A stretch of DNA of 9,765 nt from Hyphomicrobiaceae bacterium (lineage in GTDB: Bacteria; Pseudomonadota; Alphaproteobacteria; Rhizobiales; Hyphomicrobiaceae): assembly GCA_021775715.1 (NCBI GenBank), contig JAJFHI010000143.1, positions 1-9,765 of the forward strand. The letters run 5' to 3'. Under the pieces are notes generated by a model. It had not been told where the DNA came from, searched no databases, and worked only from the letters and a program-made list of their open reading frames with translations. Positions 7,278-9,765 of this stretch are shown here, piece after piece (position 1 is the first letter of the stretch; every line of letters starts with the position of its first letter). The position numbers and the translations under genes were made by a program.

Positions 7278-7736
7278 CCCGGGTGCCACGCGCCGTGATC
7301 GCGCAAGGGGAAACAACGGTCTCGCGTTACGGCACATTGCTCGCCGTATCAACTCGGTAGGTTGTAGGCATTCGCACCCGTGAATTCCGGACAAACCGGG
7401 CAAAAAAACGTTTATGCCAGAGACCGAGGCTACGTCCATGGCCCAGCGCGAGCGCCGCCACCAGTGCTCAAGTAGGCGCTAGCCGATAGCACGTCAAAAC
7501 GCGCCCGAGCGACAGCGAAGAATAGCCGTGAGGCCAAAGAAACCGCCCATTGAACCACCACGTCCCCAAGACAATTCTCTAGTTTTCCCCGCCCTATTTC
7601 AGCCCCGAGAACGCCCCGGCAGGGTCCATCTCAGATCCCGAATCTTACTGCTGTTTAGAACTCGTTAGGCGAATCGGCGTGCTATAGGTGCATCCGGGCG
7701 TCCTGATTTGTTCGGTGTTGAAGGAGAACGGCCCTG

Positions 7737-8516
7737 ATGTTCATGCGCGTCCAAAGTCAACTGCCCGGCGGGATTGTTTATCCAGAGCTGGCAGGCAACC
7801 GGGTTCTGATTACCGGCCTTAGACCAACGCTCGGCGTCGATATCGCCCGTGCGATGGCCGACCACGGTGCACGTCTTGCGTTGCACACACCCAAATTGAC
7901 CGAGGACGTTGCCGAATTGATCGCCTTTCTGGCGCAGACGGCCGACGAGACCAAGCACTTCGACGACGATCTGGCCGATCCGGATGCCGCGATAAAATTT
8001 GCCCAGGGGCCTGCCATTCAGGCTTTCGGCGGCCTCGACACCGCCATCAACCTTATTGCTTTTTCAGCAGATGAAATCGCCGGCCGCGCAACTCCACACG
8101 ACATTGAAGACCTCGTCGCGCAAAAATTGGCTGTCCCGATGCTGATGGGCCGTGTGCTGGCCAACCGCATGCGCCTGACATTGGCACCCGGCCTATTGCT
8201 GAATGTTGTGACGTTGCCCGCGATCACGAATGGTCGCGACGCTGCCTTGAACTGCCTGGTCCGCACAGCACTCGCCGCCGTTACACGCGGCGAAGCCACG
8301 GAATGGGCGGACCAAGGTATCCGTATCAATGCCGTCGGACCTCCTGATGTCACGATGGGTCTTGGCCAATCAAGCGATACTGCTAGCCACGTGTCAGAGG
8401 CCGACATTGCAGCGCTCACGCTTTATCTGGCCAGCGACAAGGCGCAAGGCCTGTCTGGTCACGTTTTCGACCCCAAGGGTTTGGCAGCTGGCGGGATGCT
8501 ACCGTCGTATATCTGA
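7737..8516 (+). CDS. Short-chain dehydrogenase/reductase (SDR) fold protein lacking the usual catalytic triad
   Basis: A 259-residue protein of classical SDR length. The N-terminal Rossmann motif is VLITGLRPTLGVDIARAM (23-40), with a TGxxxxxG glycine pattern (Thr26, Gly27, Gly33) in place of TGxxxGxG. The NNAG position reads INLIA (104-108). GIRINAVGP (194-202) and ALTLYLASDKAQGLSGHVF (226-244) are standard SDR C-terminal elements. Counting from GIRIN, the catalytic Ser, Tyr and Lys positions are Thr159, Asn172 and Arg176. Ordinary SDR oxidoreduction is therefore unlikely; it may bind a nucleotide without turnover or have another role. The ATG at 7737 is supported by AAGGAG (7721-7726) 10 bases upstream; the ATG at 7743 is too far away. 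It is monocistronic as far as the sequence shows, and no partner gene indicates a pathway. Confidence 0.85.
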   Translation: MFMRVQSQLPGGIVYPELAGNRVLITGLRPTLGVDIARAMADHGARLALHTPKLTEDVAELIAFLAQTADETKHFDDDLADPDAAIKFAQGPAIQAFGGLDTAINLIAFSADEIAGRATPHDIEDLVAQKLAVPMLMGRVLANRMRLTLAPGLLLNVVTLPAITNGRDAALNCLVRTALAAVTRGEATEWADQGIRINAVGPPDVTMGLGQSSDTASHVSEADIAALTLYLASDKAQGLSGHVFDPKGLAAGGMLPSYI

Positions 8517-8928
8517 AGTTGCGGCATTTCAGAACTTCGGGGAGAAATTGGTGCGTCAGAAACCCGTTCGCGGCGTGAAATTCAACACTATCTAAACAAG
8601 CTTCGATCGCGTTCTTAGCGGAAATTACAATATCATCGCTCAGTCGCGTGATATCGTCTTTGGTTAGCGCGCGCGGGGTATCGAAGTCGGGCAACCGCGC
8701 ACACGGATCGTGACGGCAATTGCGCATATTCGACAACCTGATCTCAAGATTGTGCAGGCAGGAGCATGACGCGCAGGGTCATCCCTTCGCAGAAAAGGGG
8801 CCCCGACCAACCACGAATCCGGTTCCCAGACACCGAGGGCTTGCGGCTTCATATCCACGAATTCGGCCCGTCGTTGACCAAGACAGAGATCAGCTAGCCA
8901 ACTTTCAGCAATTTTTGGCCCGATTCTC
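8517..8928. other. Gene-free stretch between the SDR gene and the groESL promoter
   Basis: I find no convincing gene in about 410 bases. A weak hairpin (8513-8520 with 8533-8540, 12-base loop) overlaps the SDR stop but has no T-run. Two distant inverted pairs, CTTCGAT (8601-8607) with ATCGAAG (8680-8686) and ATATCA with TGATAT near 8630-8655, could be chance. An antisense open frame covering 8416-8736 uses a TTG start and runs into the SDR gene; I do not accept it as a gene. Confidence 0.5.
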
Positions 8929-8957
8929 TTGACAATCAGGCCCTACCAACACTATTT
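8929..8957 (+). promoter_or_regulatory. Sigma70-like promoter of groESL
   Basis: A perfect TTGACA (-35) lies at 8929-8934 and CTATTT (-10) at 8952-8957, with 17 bases between. Transcription would start near 8963-8966, immediately before the CIRCE operator, the usual arrangement for HrcA-controlled groESL. The -35 is preceded by C, giving CTTGA as in RpoH promoters, and ACTATTT resembles the alphaproteobacterial RpoH -10, but the spacing fits that less well. Additional heat-shock sigma control is therefore only a possibility. Confidence 0.7.
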
Positions 8958-8967
8958 CACGGTCGTG

Positions 8968-8994
8968 TTAGCACTCCCTTTGAGGGAGTGCCAA
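8968..8994 (+). promoter_or_regulatory. CIRCE operator (HrcA binding site)
   Basis: TTAGCACTC (8968-8976), nine bases, then GAGTGCCAA (8986-8994). The consensus is TTAGCACTC-N9-GAGTGCTAA, so only one base in the right arm differs. It lies at the expected start of the transcript upstream of groES. HrcA bound here would repress groESL until heat or misfolded protein draws GroEL away from HrcA. The hrcA gene is not in the window. Confidence 0.95.
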
Positions 8995-9013
8995 TACATC
9001 TTTCCATAAGCAT

Positions 9014-9042
9014 TCAGTCCAGGGCATGGGCCTTGGGTCTGA
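9014..9042 (+). other. Stem-loop in the groES leader RNA
   Basis: CCAGGGC (9019-9025) pairs with GCCTTGG (9030-9036) across an ATGG loop, with one G-U pair. A second helix, TCAG (9014-9017) with CTGA (9039-9042), extends it past a small internal bulge. The hairpin lies between the CIRCE operator and the groES ribosome site (GGAG at 9050-9053) and ends 7 bases before that site, so it does not directly mask it. A role in mRNA stability or temperature response is a guess. Confidence 0.5.
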
Positions 9043-9059
9043 TCTGAACGGAGTTATTC

Positions 9060-9350
9060 ATGAAGTTTCGTCCTTTGCACGACCGTGTGGTCGTCAAACG
9101 CGTTGACAGCGAGACCAAAACAGCTGGCGGCATCATCATTCCTGATTCAGCAGCTGAAAAGCCGCAAGAAGGCGAAGTCATCGCCGTTGGCCCAGGCATT
9201 CTCGGCGAAGACAAGAAAGTCGTGCCTCTCGATGTCAAAAAAGGCGACAAAATCCTGTTCGGCAAATGGTCGGGCACGGAAGTCAAGATTGATGGCGCTG
9301 AGCTCCTCATTATGAAGGAAAGCGACATCATGGGTGTCCTGCAAGCCTAA
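9060..9350 (+). CDS. groES: GroES, 10-kDa co-chaperonin
   Basis: A complete 96-residue GroES of normal length. It starts MKFRPLHDRVVVKRVDSE, with the RPLHDRVVV signature at 4-12. The mobile loop that docks on GroEL is at about 16-32 (SETKTAGGIIIPDSA, with the GGIIIP hydrophobic contact at 23-28). The GPG turn of the dome region is in VIAVGPGILGED, and the protein closes with DGAELLIMKESDIMGVL near the C-terminus. Seven copies cap the GroEL ring and enclose the substrate in the cytoplasm. A CGGAG ribosome site (9049-9053) lies 6 bases before the ATG. It is the first gene of the CIRCE-controlled operon, 109 bases ahead of groEL. Confidence 0.98.
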   Translation: MKFRPLHDRVVVKRVDSETKTAGGIIIPDSAAEKPQEGEVIAVGPGILGEDKKVVPLDVKKGDKILFGKWSGTEVKIDGAELLIMKESDIMGVLQA

Positions 9351-9378
9351 CGGTTTTCTCGATCACAAATGACAGTGT

Positions 9379-9394
9379 GGCAGCACTTGCTGCC
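9379..9394 (+). other. Stem-loop in the groES-groEL intercistronic RNA
   Basis: GGCAGC (9379-9384) and GCTGCC (9389-9394) form a perfect 6-bp stem with an ACTT loop. A further T-G pair can extend it at the base. No T-run follows, so it should not terminate transcription. In Agrobacterium the groESL message is known to be cleaved between the two genes after heat shock, and an intercistronic hairpin like this could serve the same purpose; here that is inference. Confidence 0.5.
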
Positions 9395-9459
9395 GACAGA
9401 TACAAACTTTTCCCCCACGGAGCCCCGGCTCCAAATTTGATCTTTAGGAGACAGCACAC

Positions 9460-9765
9460 ATGGCTGCCAAAGAAGTACGCTTCTCGGCGGACGCGCGCGA
9501 AAAAATGCTGCGCGGCGTCGACATTCTGGCCAACGCGGTCAAAGTGACCCTCGGTCCAAAAGGCCGTAACGTCATCATCGACAAATCCTTCGGCGCACCA
9601 CGCACAACGAAAGACGGCGTAACGGTTGCGAAGGAAATCGAGCTTGAAGATAAGCTTGAGAACATGGGCGCACAGCTCGTTCGCGAAGTTGCTTCCAAAA
9701 CCAATGACGCAGCTGGCGACGGCACCACAACAGCGACAGTACTCGCCCAGGCAATCGTTCGCGAA
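9460..9765 (+). CDS. groEL: GroEL, 60-kDa chaperonin, N-terminal part (3' end outside window)
   Basis: The first 102 codons of GroEL; the frame is open at the window edge. It starts MAAKEVRFSADAREKMLRGV and aligns residue for residue with E. coli GroEL as I remember it. The visible equatorial-domain elements are TLGPKGRNV (30-38), which contacts the ATP phosphates, SFGAP (43-47), TKDGVTVAKEIELED (50-64) and GDGTTTATVLAQAI (86-99). Asp87 is the residue needed for ATP hydrolysis and Thr89-Thr91 contact the nucleotide. The tetradecamer folds proteins in the cytoplasm with GroES. An AGGAG ribosome site (9446-9450) lies 9 bases before the ATG. Transcription should come from the promoter and CIRCE site ahead of groES. 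Alphaproteobacteria often have several groEL copies; this CIRCE-bearing operon is likely the housekeeping and heat-shock copy. Confidence 0.98.
   Translation, partial: MAAKEVRFSADAREKMLRGVDILANAVKVTLGPKGRNVIIDKSFGAPRTTKDGVTVAKEIELEDKLENMGAQLVREVASKTNDAAGDGTTTATVLAQAIVRE

Larger units (their letters stand above)
6974..7736. other. 763-base intergenic region between divergent aminotransferase and SDR genes
   Basis: No coding region is convincing here; the short open frames have no ribosome site, no recognisable domain and follow the repeat sequence. The left part (6974-7041) is the leader of the aminotransferase. The middle (7042-7277) holds an interspersed two-copy repeat listed separately. 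The rest (7278-7736) shows no clear structure apart from the AAGGAG ribosome site at 7721-7726 used by the SDR gene. A CTATAG hexamer at 7682-7687 could be a -10 box for that gene, but I find no matching -35 box. Confidence 0.6.

Noticed and set aside
7188..7439. Short open frames over the repeat region, on both strands
   Set aside because: They follow the repeat sequence, have no ribosome sites, and the repeat copies differ by an indel that would break a shared frame.
8513..8540. Hairpin at the SDR stop codon as a terminator
   Set aside because: The stem CTGAAGTT/AACTTCGG is AT-rich with one G-U pair and a 12-base loop, and no T-run follows.
8416..8736. Antisense open frame of 106 codons at the SDR 3' end
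   Set aside because: It needs a TTG start, has no convincing ribosome site, overlaps about 100 bases of the SDR gene on the opposite strand and shows no recognisable domain.
8720..8932. Plus-strand open frame of 70 codons before the groESL promoter
   Set aside because: It has low-information, Arg/Pro-rich content, no ribosome site, and runs into the -35 box.

Overview
The window looks like chromosomal DNA of an alphaproteobacterium, probably of the Hyphomicrobiales/Parvibaculales type. The grounds are a groESL operon under a CIRCE operator, a paired MotA-like and OmpA/MotB-like gene set, a TipF-like degenerate EAL protein and a moderately high GC content (judged by eye, not counted). Genus-level placement is not possible from this sequence alone. 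I see no phage, plasmid, CRISPR, transposase or recognisable defence or biosynthetic island. Most of the window is ordinary core or metabolic gene content.

Layout, left to right. Positions 2-406 hold the 3' end of a probable MotA/TolQ/ExbB-type proton-channel gene. It is followed 4 bases later by a membrane-anchored, coiled-coil OmpA/MotB-like peptidoglycan-binding protein (411-1439); together they probably form an ion-driven envelope motor or stator-like complex. Next on the same strand are a class I SAM-dependent methyltransferase (1483-2184), whose 3' end looks frameshifted, and a YfcG/YghU-type glutathione transferase (2181-2888). On the opposite strand, convergent with these, are a small four-helix membrane protein (2948-3337), a large membrane-anchored protein ending in a catalytically degenerate EAL domain (3414-5486) and a beta-alanine/omega-amino-acid:pyruvate aminotransferase (5645-6973).

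Positions 6974-7736 form a 763-base gene-free stretch holding an imperfect two-copy interspersed repeat. One copy appears interrupted by a segment that begins with a perfect 7-bp hairpin. Beyond it, on the plus strand, is a short-chain dehydrogenase/reductase whose Ser-Tyr-Lys triad positions are all substituted (7737-8516). About 410 bases with no convincing gene follow. The window ends with a textbook groESL start: a sigma70-like promoter, a CIRCE operator for HrcA, a leader hairpin, groES, an intergenic hairpin and the first 102 codons of groEL.

Apart from the motor pair and groESL, the genes do not form one obvious pathway. The points most worth a second look are the degenerate EAL protein with its long proline-rich linker, the triad-less SDR, the interrupted repeat, the methyltransferase frameshift and the RNA hairpins of the groESL transcript. 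I did not find a convincing undescribed system.
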